From assembly GCA_965660815.1 (NCBI GenBank), contig CBFIBG010000009.1:119101-183100 (forward strand): 64,000 nucleotides of DNA. Direction: 5' to 3'. The position numbers were made by a program, and so were the translations under genes. Source of the stretch: Glaciecola sp965660815. Its GTDB lineage: Bacteria > Pseudomonadota > Gammaproteobacteria > Enterobacterales > Alteromonadaceae. The notes beneath the pieces were generated by a model. That model had not been told where the DNA came from, made no database searches, and saw nothing but the letters and a program-made list of their open reading frames with translations. This document shows positions 7,847-15,442 of this stretch, piece after piece (position 1 is the first letter of the stretch; each line of letters begins with the position of its first letter).

Positions 7847-8782
7847 ATGACTATACCAAGAAAATATTTAATTAATTACTCAAATACGCTCTATTATCAT
7901 TGCGTGTCAAGATGCGTAAGACAAGGCTACCTTTTAGACCGCCGATGCACTGACGTGGACAAAACTCATTATAGACAACAATGGATCGAAGATAGACTGA
8001 TGCATCTTGCTGAAGCCTTTGCTATTGATGTTTATGCCTTTTCGATAATGGACAATCATACACATTTAGTTTTAGGAGCAAACATTAAGCTAAGCCAAGA
8101 TATGTCTGACCTTGAAGTATTATCTAGGTGGAAGAAAATAGGCAGAATCCCTCCTTATTGTGAGGCTTATTTATTGTACAGATGCATACCACAATCACCT
8201 ATTTCAAAATTACTTGATGAGAAAATAGCGGAATACAGGAAAAGATTATCTTGTATCAGCTGGTTTATGAAATATTTTAACGAGTACATCGCAAGGAGAG
8301 CGAATAGAGAAGAAGAGAAAACAGGCCATTTTTGGGAGTCTAGATTCTTCAGTCAAGCATTATTAGATTCTGACGCATTGCTTAATTGTATGGCTTATGT
8401 CGATCTAAACCCAGTTAGGTCGGGCAAATACACTAAACTTATAGACTCAAAATATACTAGCATAAAGAAAAGACTAGAAGATTTTCAAACTAATGGCGAA
8501 CAACGGGCTTCAATGGCATTAACTTCAGTAAGTTTGCCCGAGCAATATACAAAGTTGCCGTTTAACATGACACTGACGACTTACTTTACCTACTTAGGTG
8601 CAGCAGCTAACAGATATCAGCGAGAGAATCGGGTTCTCCCAGCTGAGGCTAGTTTTTTGATAACAAGCTATGAGAAAAGCCCGATATTCAATTTTGAAGA
8701 GATTTACGGTAATTTCGCAGGCAAGCAGTCGCTCATTGGGAAAGTAAAGAAAAAAATTCAAAAAAACATCGTTTTACACTGA
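7847..8782 (+). CDS. REP-associated-type Y1 (HUH) transposase
   Basis: Single-strand DNA transposase-family protein (transposase IS200-like / RAYT group), 311 residues from the ATG at 7847. The open frame extends upstream to 7568, but that part crosses the repeat elements and does not look like family sequence; the family begins at IPRKYLINY. The metal-binding HUH pair is H71-T-H73 (MDNHTHLVL) and the likely catalytic tyrosine is Y184 in AYVDLNPVRSG, preceded by GHFWESRF. Proteins of this kind are domesticated single-copy genes associated in some groups with dispersed palindromic REP repeats; the repeats here are candidates. It sits alone between divergent prk and convergent purD, 11 bases from the purD stop. 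Confidence 0.85.
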   Translation: MTIPRKYLINYSNTLYYHCVSRCVRQGYLLDRRCTDVDKTHYRQQWIEDRLMHLAEAFAIDVYAFSIMDNHTHLVLGANIKLSQDMSDLEVLSRWKKIGRIPPYCEAYLLYRCIPQSPISKLLDEKIAEYRKRLSCISWFMKYFNEYIARRANREEEKTGHFWESRFFSQALLDSDALLNCMAYVDLNPVRSGKYTKLIDSKYTSIKKRLEDFQTNGEQRASMALTSVSLPEQYTKLPFNMTLTTYFTYLGAAANRYQRENRVLPAEASFLITSYEKSPIFNFEEIYGNFAGKQSLIGKVKKKIQKNIVLH

Positions 8783-8793
8783 CGTTTGAAAAA

Positions 8794-10083
8794 CTACATC
8801 TTTGTTCTTTCACGTTTAATTGCACGATATCCAATATCATTGCGATAAAAAGAGTCTTCCCATGTTATGGCCGTAATCGCAGAGTAAACTTTTTCGGAAG
8901 CTTCAGTAATTGACTTGCCTAATCCCGTCACGCAAAGCACTCTGCCACCGTTGGTTTTTATCGCTCTTTCATCTAGGTAAGTACCAGCATGGAAAACTTT
9001 TATATCACTTGGTAAAGTATCCAACCCGCTAATAACCTTGTCTTTTTCATAACTTCCTGGATAACCACCAGAGGCTATAACGACACCTATTGACATTTCT
9101 TTTTTGAAATTTATAACTTCAGAAGCCAACTCACCATTACAGGCTTTGAGACAAAGTTGACTCAGATCAGATTCCAACCTGAGCATTATTGGCTGCGTTT
9201 CCGGATCGCCAAATCGACAATTAAATTCGATGACCTTTGGGTTTCCTAGACTGTCTATCATAAGTCCTGCATATAAGAAACCAACATATGGTGTCCCCTC
9301 TTCTTGCATGCCGCGCACAGTTGGGTAAATCACCTCGTCCATAATCCGTTGATTCACTTGCGCTGTAACTACAGGAGCGGGCGAGTAGGCACCCATCCCA
9401 CCAGTATTTGGTCCTTCATCGTTGTCAAATGCTCGCTTGTGATCTTGGCTGGTAGCAAAAGGTAAAACATTGTCACCATCTACCATAACAATGAAGCTTG
9501 CTTCTTCGCCTTCTAAAAATTCTTCGATTACAACGCGGCTGCCAGCTTTCCCAAATTTATTGCCTGACAACATGTCTTTCACCGCATATATTGCTTCATC
9601 TTCGGTAGATGCTACGATCACTCCTTTTCCAGCCGCGAGGCCGTCAGCCTTTACGACTATCGGAGCACCTTTAGATCTTATATATTCAATAGCTAGTTCT
9701 ATGTCTTCAAAAGTCTGATAGTCAGCGGTCGGGATCTGATACTTGGCAAGAAAATCTTTACTGAAAGATTTAGAACCCTCAAGTTGAGCAGCTGCAGCCG
9801 TTGGTCCAAATATAGTTAATCCTTGACTCTGGAACTTGTCCACGACACCTAAGACCAACGGTTGTTCTGGGCCAACAATAGTAAGGTCAATGGAATTTTT
9901 ACTAGCGAATTTGGCCAGATCTTTTATATTATCTGCAGCGATATCTATGTTTTTTACTTTGTTTTCGAGTGCGGTTCCTGCATTTCCTGGGGCTACAAAT
10001 ATTTGCCTGACATTTGATGATTCAGCTAGTTTAAACGCTAGTGCGTGCTCCCTGCCCCCGCTACCGATAACTAAGATTTTCAT
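8794..10083 (-). CDS. purD: Phosphoribosylamine-glycine ligase (GAR synthetase)
   Basis: Second step of purine synthesis: joins glycine to phosphoribosylamine using ATP. The 429-residue protein has the N-terminal pattern ILVIGSGGREHALA, the ATP-grasp domain with APIVVKADGLAAGKGV, FLEGEEASF, DHKRAFDNDEGPNTGGMGAYSP and NCRFGDPETQ. Length is that of the standard enzyme. It lies downstream of purH in the same direction, with 131 bases between, in which two GACAGTC-type palindromes are found, so purH-purD may be one transcript with an internal element. Confidence 0.96.
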   Translation of the reverse strand: MKILVIGSGGREHALAFKLAESSNVRQIFVAPGNAGTALENKVKNIDIAADNIKDLAKFASKNSIDLTIVGPEQPLVLGVVDKFQSQGLTIFGPTAAAAQLEGSKSFSKDFLAKYQIPTADYQTFEDIELAIEYIRSKGAPIVVKADGLAAGKGVIVASTEDEAIYAVKDMLSGNKFGKAGSRVVIEEFLEGEEASFIVMVDGDNVLPFATSQDHKRAFDNDEGPNTGGMGAYSPAPVVTAQVNQRIMDEVIYPTVRGMQEEGTPYVGFLYAGLMIDSLGNPKVIEFNCRFGDPETQPIMLRLESDLSQLCLKACNGELASEVINFKKEMSIGVVIASGGYPGSYEKDKVISGLDTLPSDIKVFHAGTYLDERAIKTNGGRVLCVTGLGKSITEASEKVYSAITAITWEDSFYRNDIGYRAIKRERTKM

Positions 10084-10113
10084 TTTGACTTTGCCTTTAA
10101 AAAATTGATATTG

Positions 10114-10124
10114 TGGACAGTCCA
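10114..10124. repeat. Palindrome TGGACAGTCCA in the purH-purD gap
   Basis: Odd-centred 11-base palindrome, identical to the centre of the 37-bp palindrome at 7736-7772, 31 bases upstream of the purD start codon. A second variant, TAGACTGTCTA, stands at 10195-10205. Confidence 0.7.
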
Positions 10125-10194
10125 GTTAATGACAAAAATACTGAATAAGATTACAGACTCATGTCGATGTTAGTTTTTGGAAAAACTGAAAGAT

Positions 10195-10205
10195 TAGACT
10201 GTCTA
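10195..10205. repeat. Palindrome TAGACTGTCTA just after purH
   Basis: Eleven-base palindrome 9 bases beyond the purH stop codon on the minus strand. It is the same variant (T for C) as at 4536-4546, and pairs with the copy at 10114-10124 in the same short gap. Confidence 0.6.
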
Positions 10206-10214
10206 TTTAGATAA

Positions 10215-11819
10215 TTAATGTTTGAAGTGTCGCATATTGGTAAATACCATTGCAATCCCGTGTTCATTTGCTGCATCAATCACCTCTTGATCTCTCATTG
10301 AACCACCTGGTTGGATGACAGCTGAGATGCCAGCTTCTGCAGCAGCATCAATTCCATCTCTAAATGGGAAAAATGCATCTGAAGCCATAACGCATCCCTC
10401 AACGACAAGATTCTCGTCTTTTGCTTTTATTCCTGCGATTTTAGCGGAGTACACTCGACTCATCTGTCCAGCACCAACACCTACAGTTGCTCCGTCTTTG
10501 CAATACACTATCGCGTTAGATTTTACATACTTCGCAACTTTCCATGTGAACAATAAATCTTTCAATTGACTTGCAGTTGGTTGAACGGTAGTTACAACCT
10601 CTAAATCTTCAACATCAACCATTCCAAAGTCTCTGTCTTGCACAAGCATGCCGCCGTTAACACGTTTAAAGTCCATTTCTTCAGTCAATTGGCCATACCA
10701 ATCTCCACATTCAAGCAATCTGACATTAGGTTTTGATGATATGGTTGCCTTTGCTTCTTCGCTGATAGTAGGGGCTATGATCACCTCCACAAATTGTTGT
10801 TCTATGATTGCTTTCGCAGTAGCTTTATCTAACTCTTTATTGAATGCAATAATCCCTCCAAATGCTGAGGTAGGATCGGTTTTAAATGCTTTCTGATAAG
10901 CTTCTTCTAGACTGTCCGCGATTGCTGCGCCGCATGGATTTGCATGCTTCACAATGACACATGCACATTCACTAAACTCTTTGACGCATTCTAGCGCAGC
11001 GTCAGTATCTGCAATATTGTTGTAAGAAAGTTCCTTACCTTGTATCTGATTCGCCGTTGCGACAGAAGCTTCTTGAATATTGCGCTCTACATAAAATGCA
11101 GCATTCTGATGGCTATTTTCACCATATCTTAAATCTTGCTTTTTAAGCATTTGAATATTGAGCGTATTTGCAAACGCGCTATGCGTTTTTCCATTCTCCG
11201 CTTCAGCTGTATTTTGCTTTTCAGCCACTAGACCAAGATAATTAGCGACCATACCATCGTAGCTAGCTGTATGCTCAAATGCTTTTAAGGACAAATTAAA
11301 TCTGTTTTGATAACTTACAACCATCTTTTTTGCTGTCAGTTCGCGAATCACGTCTGAATAATCGGATGGATCGACCAATATAGTGACGTCTTTAAAGTTT
11401 TTGGCAGATGCTCGCACCATCGCTGGACCCCCAATATCGATGTTCTCAATCGCATCCTCCAGCGAACAATCAGGGTTTGCTACAGTTTGTGCGAAGGGAT
11501 ATAGATTAACCACCACTAGGTCTATTGGTGCAATCTCATGTTTTTGCATAACGTTTGCATCTATTTCTCTTCTTCCTAATATGCCACCGTGGATTTTTGG
11601 GTGCAATGTCTTTACTCGACCATCCATTATTTCAGGATGACCAGTGTGTTCGCTCACATCTTTCACATTGATATCGTTTTGTCTTAAAAGTGAAGCGGTT
11701 CCGCCAGTAGAAAGAATTTCAACTTCTTGAGACTCTAGGAACTTAGCAAGTTCCACAATTCCAGTTTTGTCAGAAACGCTTAACAAGGCTCTCTTTATCG
11801 GGGTAGTGTTGGTTTGCAT
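10215..11819 (-). CDS. purH: Bifunctional AICAR transformylase / IMP cyclohydrolase
   Basis: Last two steps of IMP synthesis. The 534-residue protein has an N-terminal MGS-like IMP cyclohydrolase domain (ALLSVSDKTGIVELAKFL, ILSTGGTASLLR, HPEIMDGRVKTLHPKIHGG) and the C-terminal transformylase domain (DLRYGENSHQNAAFY, CVIVKHANPCGAA, TSAFGGIIAFN, GMRDQE-like GGSMRDQEVIDAA). I chose the ATG at 11819, which has a GAG ribosome-binding motif 8 bases upstream, rather than an in-frame TTG at 11831. It follows fis after about 125 bases containing an inverted repeat. Confidence 0.96.
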   Translation of the reverse strand: MQTNTTPIKRALLSVSDKTGIVELAKFLESQEVEILSTGGTASLLRQNDINVKDVSEHTGHPEIMDGRVKTLHPKIHGGILGRREIDANVMQKHEIAPIDLVVVNLYPFAQTVANPDCSLEDAIENIDIGGPAMVRASAKNFKDVTILVDPSDYSDVIRELTAKKMVVSYQNRFNLSLKAFEHTASYDGMVANYLGLVAEKQNTAEAENGKTHSAFANTLNIQMLKKQDLRYGENSHQNAAFYVERNIQEASVATANQIQGKELSYNNIADTDAALECVKEFSECACVIVKHANPCGAAIADSLEEAYQKAFKTDPTSAFGGIIAFNKELDKATAKAIIEQQFVEVIIAPTISEEAKATISSKPNVRLLECGDWYGQLTEEMDFKRVNGGMLVQDRDFGMVDVEDLEVVTTVQPTASQLKDLLFTWKVAKYVKSNAIVYCKDGATVGVGAGQMSRVYSAKIAGIKAKDENLVVEGCVMASDAFFPFRDGIDAAAEAGISAVIQPGGSMRDQEVIDAANEHGIAMVFTNMRHFKH

Positions 11820-11870
11820 GATATTTCTCAATGTAGCTTAGTCGACAGATGATGTGCTAGTTTGCTATAT

Positions 11871-11914
11871 GACTGTCCAGTGTATGCCATTGCAACGTGC
11901 GAAGCTGGACAGTC
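11871..11914. repeat. Inverted pair of GACTGTCCAG elements between fis and purH
   Basis: Arms GACTGTCCAG (11871-11880) and CTGGACAGTC (11905-11914) are perfect 10-base reverse complements separated by 24 bases. The layout, two head-to-head copies of a short palindromic unit with a spacer, resembles a REPIN. It could also act as a transcript hairpin in the fis-purH gap, but the loop is long and there is no T tract. Confidence 0.75.
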
Positions 11915-11943
11915 TAGAAGGGGAAACTAAGTTAGGCTTTACT

Positions 11944-12237
11944 CTAACCCAAACCGTATTGCTTTAGTTTTTTACGCAAAGTCCCTCTATTTATTCCCAT
12001 CAAATTAGCTGCTCTAGTTTGGTTGCCACGAGTATATGTCATCACTTCTTCTAGCAAAGGCGCTTCTATTTCTGCCAGCACCAACTCGTATAAATTATCA
12101 ATATCTTGATTGTTTAGCTCTTTCAAGTATTTGTTTACAGCCTGTTTAACAGAAGATCTCAGAGGCTTTTGAGCTTGAGTCTGAGATGGTGTTGTCACGG
12201 TCGTTGTAAAAGGTGAGGTTAAATTTTGGTCGAACAT
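11944..12237 (-). CDS. fis: DNA-binding protein Fis
   Basis: Small nucleoid-associated protein that bends DNA and controls growth-phase-dependent transcription. The 97-residue protein has the family's long helix (LYELVLAEIEAPLLEEVMTY) and the C-terminal helix-turn-helix (TRGNQTRAANLMGINRGTLRKKLKQYGL), near-identical to enterobacterial Fis; the N-terminal beta-hairpin region is present. It follows dusB after 36 bases, the classical dusB-fis operon in which fis is autoregulated from the dusB promoter. Confidence 0.97.
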   Translation of the reverse strand: MFDQNLTSPFTTTVTTPSQTQAQKPLRSSVKQAVNKYLKELNNQDIDNLYELVLAEIEAPLLEEVMTYTRGNQTRAANLMGINRGTLRKKLKQYGLG

Positions 12238-12273
12238 ATAAGTTACGGCTCTCTTTTTGTTTATTTCATAAAG

Positions 12274-13272
12274 CTAAGCTGCATCACTATCGTTTGGTAA
12301 CGGTTGTGAGGGCAGCAATGAAAAAAAATCTTCTAAGGCTTTTATTTGCAGATCACTAGTTTCAAGCGAATTAAAATACCGTCGAAAAATCTTTTTAGTG
12401 TCATATGAAGATATATACCAGCCCACGTGCTTGCGGGCGATCCTTACACCCATCGGTTCACCATATAAATCATAGATGTCCTGCACGTGTTTAATGCTTA
12501 TTTCTGCCATTTCGTTTGCAGAAGGTTTATCTATAAGCTTGCTATATTTTAAGTAATGGTCTATCTGCCTGAAAATCCATGGGTTTCCTTGTGCAGCTCT
12601 GCCTATCATAATGGCATCAGCACCAGTATAGTTAAGGACTTTTTGTGCACTTTCTGCGTCATTAATATCACCATTAGCAACAATGGGAATATTAACAGCT
12701 GACTTAATACTTTTGATAGTGTCGTATTCAACCATTCCTTTAAACATGCATGCTTTAGTACGGCCGTGTACTGCAAGTGATTGTATGCCACTATCTTCAG
12801 CAATATGAGCAATTTCGACACCATTTCGATTTTGCTCATTCCAACCAGTACGTATCTTCAAAGTTACGGGTACATCCACTGCATTCACCACGGAGCGAAG
12901 TATATTAGCCACTAATTTAGGATCTTGAAGAAGCGCTGAACCAGCTAATTTCTTGTTTACCTTCTTAGCAGGGCAACCCATATTAATATCAATAATTTGG
13001 GCGCCTAAATCTACATTGTACTTCGCGGCTTCTGCCATAAGTGTCGGTTCACTGCCAGCTATCTGAACTACTCGGACTCCTGTTTCACCAGAATGATCCA
13101 TTCGATTCATCGACTTGGCGGTTTTCCACACTCGAGGATTGGAGGATAACATCTCTGAAACCACCAAACCGGCCCCCATTTTAGAGCATAATGTTCTAAA
13201 TGGTCTGTCGGTAACACCAGCCATTGGCGCCAATATCAAATTATTGCTTAATTTGTACGGACCTATTTGCAA
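12274..13272 (-). CDS. dusB: tRNA-dihydrouridine synthase B
   Basis: FMN-dependent reductase forming dihydrouridine in tRNA. The 332-residue protein has the TIM-barrel patterns LAPMAGVTDRPFRTLC, DINMGCPAKKVNKKLAGSALL (with the conserved catalytic cysteine in GCPA), VTLKIRTGW, AVHGRTKACMFKG, IVANGDI and GADAIMIGRAAQGNPW. It is first in the dusB-fis pair. The leader between prmA and dusB holds a strong hairpin (see 13300-13326). Confidence 0.96.
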   Translation of the reverse strand: MQIGPYKLSNNLILAPMAGVTDRPFRTLCSKMGAGLVVSEMLSSNPRVWKTAKSMNRMDHSGETGVRVVQIAGSEPTLMAEAAKYNVDLGAQIIDINMGCPAKKVNKKLAGSALLQDPKLVANILRSVVNAVDVPVTLKIRTGWNEQNRNGVEIAHIAEDSGIQSLAVHGRTKACMFKGMVEYDTIKSIKSAVNIPIVANGDINDAESAQKVLNYTGADAIMIGRAAQGNPWIFRQIDHYLKYSKLIDKPSANEMAEISIKHVQDIYDLYGEPMGVRIARKHVGWYISSYDTKKIFRRYFNSLETSDLQIKALEDFFSLLPSQPLPNDSDAA

Positions 13273-13299
13273 GTGTTCGCCTCTTTATCGTTACTTATC

Positions 13300-13326
13300 G
13301 AGACAGCCTATTTTTTAGGCTGTCTC
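13300..13326. terminator. Strong hairpin between prmA and dusB
   Basis: Perfect 11-base stem GAGACAGCCTA / TAGGCTGTCTC with a 5-T loop on the plus strand (5-A loop on the transcribed minus-strand RNA). It starts 28 bases upstream of the dusB start codon. No poly-T follows on the minus strand, so it is a weak intrinsic terminator at best; it could be a leader hairpin of the dusB-fis transcript. Confidence 0.5.
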
Positions 13327-13416
13327 AAATTGGGGGCGTATATTACTTATTTTAGGCGACTTTGGAAAGTATAATTTTTATTCGTATGAATAAAAGCGCC
13401 TGAAAAATTGCTCAGT

Positions 13417-14292
13417 TTACTGAGTTCTAATGCCACTTATGCGAACCCATTCTTGATCATGCGCAACAGGTTCGAACCTAAAACTTGTTTCATAAGATGA
13501 GAGTATTTGTTCAGCCTGCTCTTTCAAAATACCAGACATAACCAATTGCCCGCCAATTTTGCAATAAGAGGTAATGATAGAGCGCAACTCAATGAGTGGA
13601 GACGCCAATATATTTGCAACGACAATGTCCGCCTGTGTTGATGGTTGATGTTCTGGCAAATACAAGTCCAACAAGTGATCAACATCGTTACGTTTCGCGT
13701 TTTCTTGGCTAGCTTGAATGGCTTGAGGGTCGATATCGATACCAACCACTTTTGCAGCACCTAGTTTTAACGCAGCGATTGATAAAATACCTGATCCACA
13801 TCCAAAATCGACAACTAGTTTATTATTCAAGTCCAAAGCATCTAACCATTCCAAACAAAGCCTAGTAGTAGAATGCGTTCCAGTTCCAAACGCCAACCCA
13901 GGATCTAACAGAATGTTAACTGCATCAGGCTCTGGCGGGGCAGTCCAACTCGGACATATCCATAACTTATTGCCAAATTTCATTGGATGAAAGTCATCCA
14001 TCCAAGCTCTTTCCCACTCTTTATCTTCCAAAGTCTCCATCTCTGGACTGTCCAGAAATGGGAATTGGACCTTCAGTTGATTGATAATTTTGGAGGTATT
14101 AGTTGATTCGTTGAACATTGCGACTACCAAAGTGTCAGGCCATAACCTAAGCTCACCAGGCTTAGGTTCATACATAGGCGTGTCTTTGGCATCGACAAAG
14201 GTGACTGACTGTGCTTCGTGCTCTAAAAAGAAGTCTTCGATTTCCTCTACTTGTTCACTCTTAGCTGCAACTTTTATTTGACGCCAAATCAT
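13417..14292 (-). CDS. prmA: Ribosomal protein L11 methyltransferase
   Basis: SAM-dependent methylation of lysines and the N-terminus of ribosomal protein L11. The 291-residue protein has the N-terminal substrate-recognition domain (WRQIKVAAKSEQVEEIEDFFLEHEA is split here only to show its start) and the Rossmann domain with LLDPGLAFGTGTHSTT, VVDFGCGSGILSIAALKLGA and VVANILASPLIEL. I start at the ATG at 14292 (MIWRQIKV); the open frame runs 12 codons further up without family similarity. Residues FLDSPE are encoded by a copy of the CTGGACAGTCCAG palindrome (14043-14055). Confidence 0.95.
   Translation of the reverse strand: MIWRQIKVAAKSEQVEEIEDFFLEHEAQSVTFVDAKDTPMYEPKPGELRLWPDTLVVAMFNESTNTSKIINQLKVQFPFLDSPEMETLEDKEWERAWMDDFHPMKFGNKLWICPSWTAPPEPDAVNILLDPGLAFGTGTHSTTRLCLEWLDALDLNNKLVVDFGCGSGILSIAALKLGAAKVVGIDIDPQAIQASQENAKRNDVDHLLDLYLPEHQPSTQADIVVANILASPLIELRSIITSYCKIGGQLVMSGILKEQAEQILSSYETSFRFEPVAHDQEWVRISGIRTQ
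14043..14055. repeat. Palindrome CTGGACAGTCCAG inside prmA
   Basis: Thirteen-base palindrome inside coding sequence (plus strand reads CTGGACTGTCCAG), the same sequence as the centre of the 37-bp palindrome upstream of the transposase. It encodes L-D-S-P in a variable loop of PrmA. Confidence 0.6.
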
Positions 14293-14399
14293 AATACTTC
14301 CCAATTTTAAAAAATGAATCATTATCAAATGTTGATAATTGGTAACATTTTATCAGGGTTTTCTTTTTCATTGGCAAAACATTTTTCTTAAAAGTTATT

Positions 14400-14576
14400 T
14401 CAGTCTTTTGAAGCTTTTAAGCGCTCTATTTCTTCCCACATTTTTTCAGCTTCGGCAGTGAGCATAGAATACGTTTTTATGTCTCCTTTTCGTTGCGCCA
14501 ACATTGCTTTTTCTAACTTCATATCATATTGTTTACGAAGTTTCTTAGTGGGGTCCGACTTAAAAATACCAAACAT
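14400..14576 (-). CDS. Small DUF6435 / Lacal_2735-type protein
   Basis: A 58-residue protein starting MFGIFKSDPTKKLRKQYD and continuing KLEKAMLAQRKGDIKTYSML. It resembles a conserved family of short, highly charged, probably cytoplasmic proteins with no known function, often placed in DUF6435. Two helices rich in Lys, Glu and Met are predicted by eye. The next gene upstream on the same strand ends only 9 bases before its start codon, so the two are probably co-transcribed. Confidence 0.8.
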   Translation of the reverse strand: MFGIFKSDPTKKLRKQYDMKLEKAMLAQRKGDIKTYSMLTAEAEKMWEEIERLKASKD

Positions 14577-14585
14577 GGGCAGGTC

Positions 14586-14948
14586 CTATAATTTTAACAG
14601 TTGTTCTATATACGCTTTAACGTCAGTTTTGATTACATTGATATTCTCTGATTGATTAATCTGCTCCGCCTTTTCAATAATTTCTGATAATTCGTAAAAT
14701 TTCTGCTTTTTCTCAGCAGGTAATTTCTTAAACAGTTCTTCGGCTTTATCATTAGTCAGTGCATAGTTCAGCTCATGGGCTCTTTTTTTTACATATGTCA
14801 TCCATTCTTGTTTGTAGCTACCGTGCAACCTTTCGGGGTAAAAGTACAAATCTTGTATGTCTTCATGAAGATTGACAATGTCATTTGGTTTGTCTAAAAC
14901 AAACCTAAAAATAAATAAAGTCGCGAAGTTTAAATTTTCCTGTTCCAC
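14586..14948 (-). CDS. Unknown small charged protein
   Basis: A 120-residue protein from a GTG at 14948, chosen because an AAAAAAGG ribosome-binding motif stands 6 bases before it; a TTG at 15008 would add 20 residues. Visible parts are a hydrophobic stretch ATLFIFRFVL, an aromatic segment DLYFYPERLHGSYKQEW, and a Lys/Glu-rich helical C-terminal half. I do not recognise the family. It is followed at 9 bases by the DUF6435 gene. No signal peptide is evident. Confidence 0.6.
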   Translation of the reverse strand: MEQENLNFATLFIFRFVLDKPNDIVNLHEDIQDLYFYPERLHGSYKQEWMTYVKKRAHELNYALTNDKAEELFKKLPAEKKQKFYELSEIIEKAEQINQSENINVIKTDVKAYIEQLLKL

Positions 14949-15008
14949 AATAAACCTTTTTTCATTTCTAAAAATCTTTACTTTTTGCTTGCGAAGATTA
15001 TGGGGCAA

Positions 15009-15442
15009 AATGTCAGTTGCCCTAGCAAAAATAATGCAGAGTCATCTATATATATTTGTTACTGGTTGATGGATACTAGTTGATCAGTTTGCTGTTCAAT
15101 TATTTATAAAGATCTAAGCGGAACGGTAAATAAATAACTGTCTAGATTGCTCCTAAATTTGAACCTTTTGTGTTGGATATGAACAGTGAAGCCTTGTTCT
15201 ACTTAAATGTGATGAGGAGTGGTTGGCTAAGCACCTCATACTGCAAGTATGCCTATAATTGGGTTTGGGGATACGTTGAAGTATGGTTGAAATATACAGC
15301 AAATAAGAACCCTAAACTCGTTTTGATTTAGGGTTCTTAAGGGCAGGGCGGCTGTGCGAAAAAAGCCTGTATCACTGAACAACAGCGCTAGGGGTGATGC
15401 TCAACGATGGAAGCTGACTTTGTTAGTTATCCTGACTAATTG
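15009..15442. other. Intergenic region downstream of accC
   Basis: About 430 bases (counted from the longer start of the preceding gene). It holds the hairpin at 15304-15339 and otherwise AT-rich sequence. I looked for a tRNA or small RNA gene and found no convincing one. Confidence 0.5.
15304..15339 (-). terminator. Probable terminator of aroQ-accB-accC
   Basis: Perfect 13-base stem TAAGAACCCTAAA / TTTAGGGTTCTTA with a 10-base loop, about 100 bases beyond the accC stop. On the minus strand it is followed by TTTGC, a short T run, so termination strength is uncertain. Confidence 0.55.

Noticed and set aside
15009..15442. Possible tRNA or small RNA in the gap after accC
   Set aside because: I could not build a cloverleaf or find a convincing promoter; only the terminator-like hairpin is supported.
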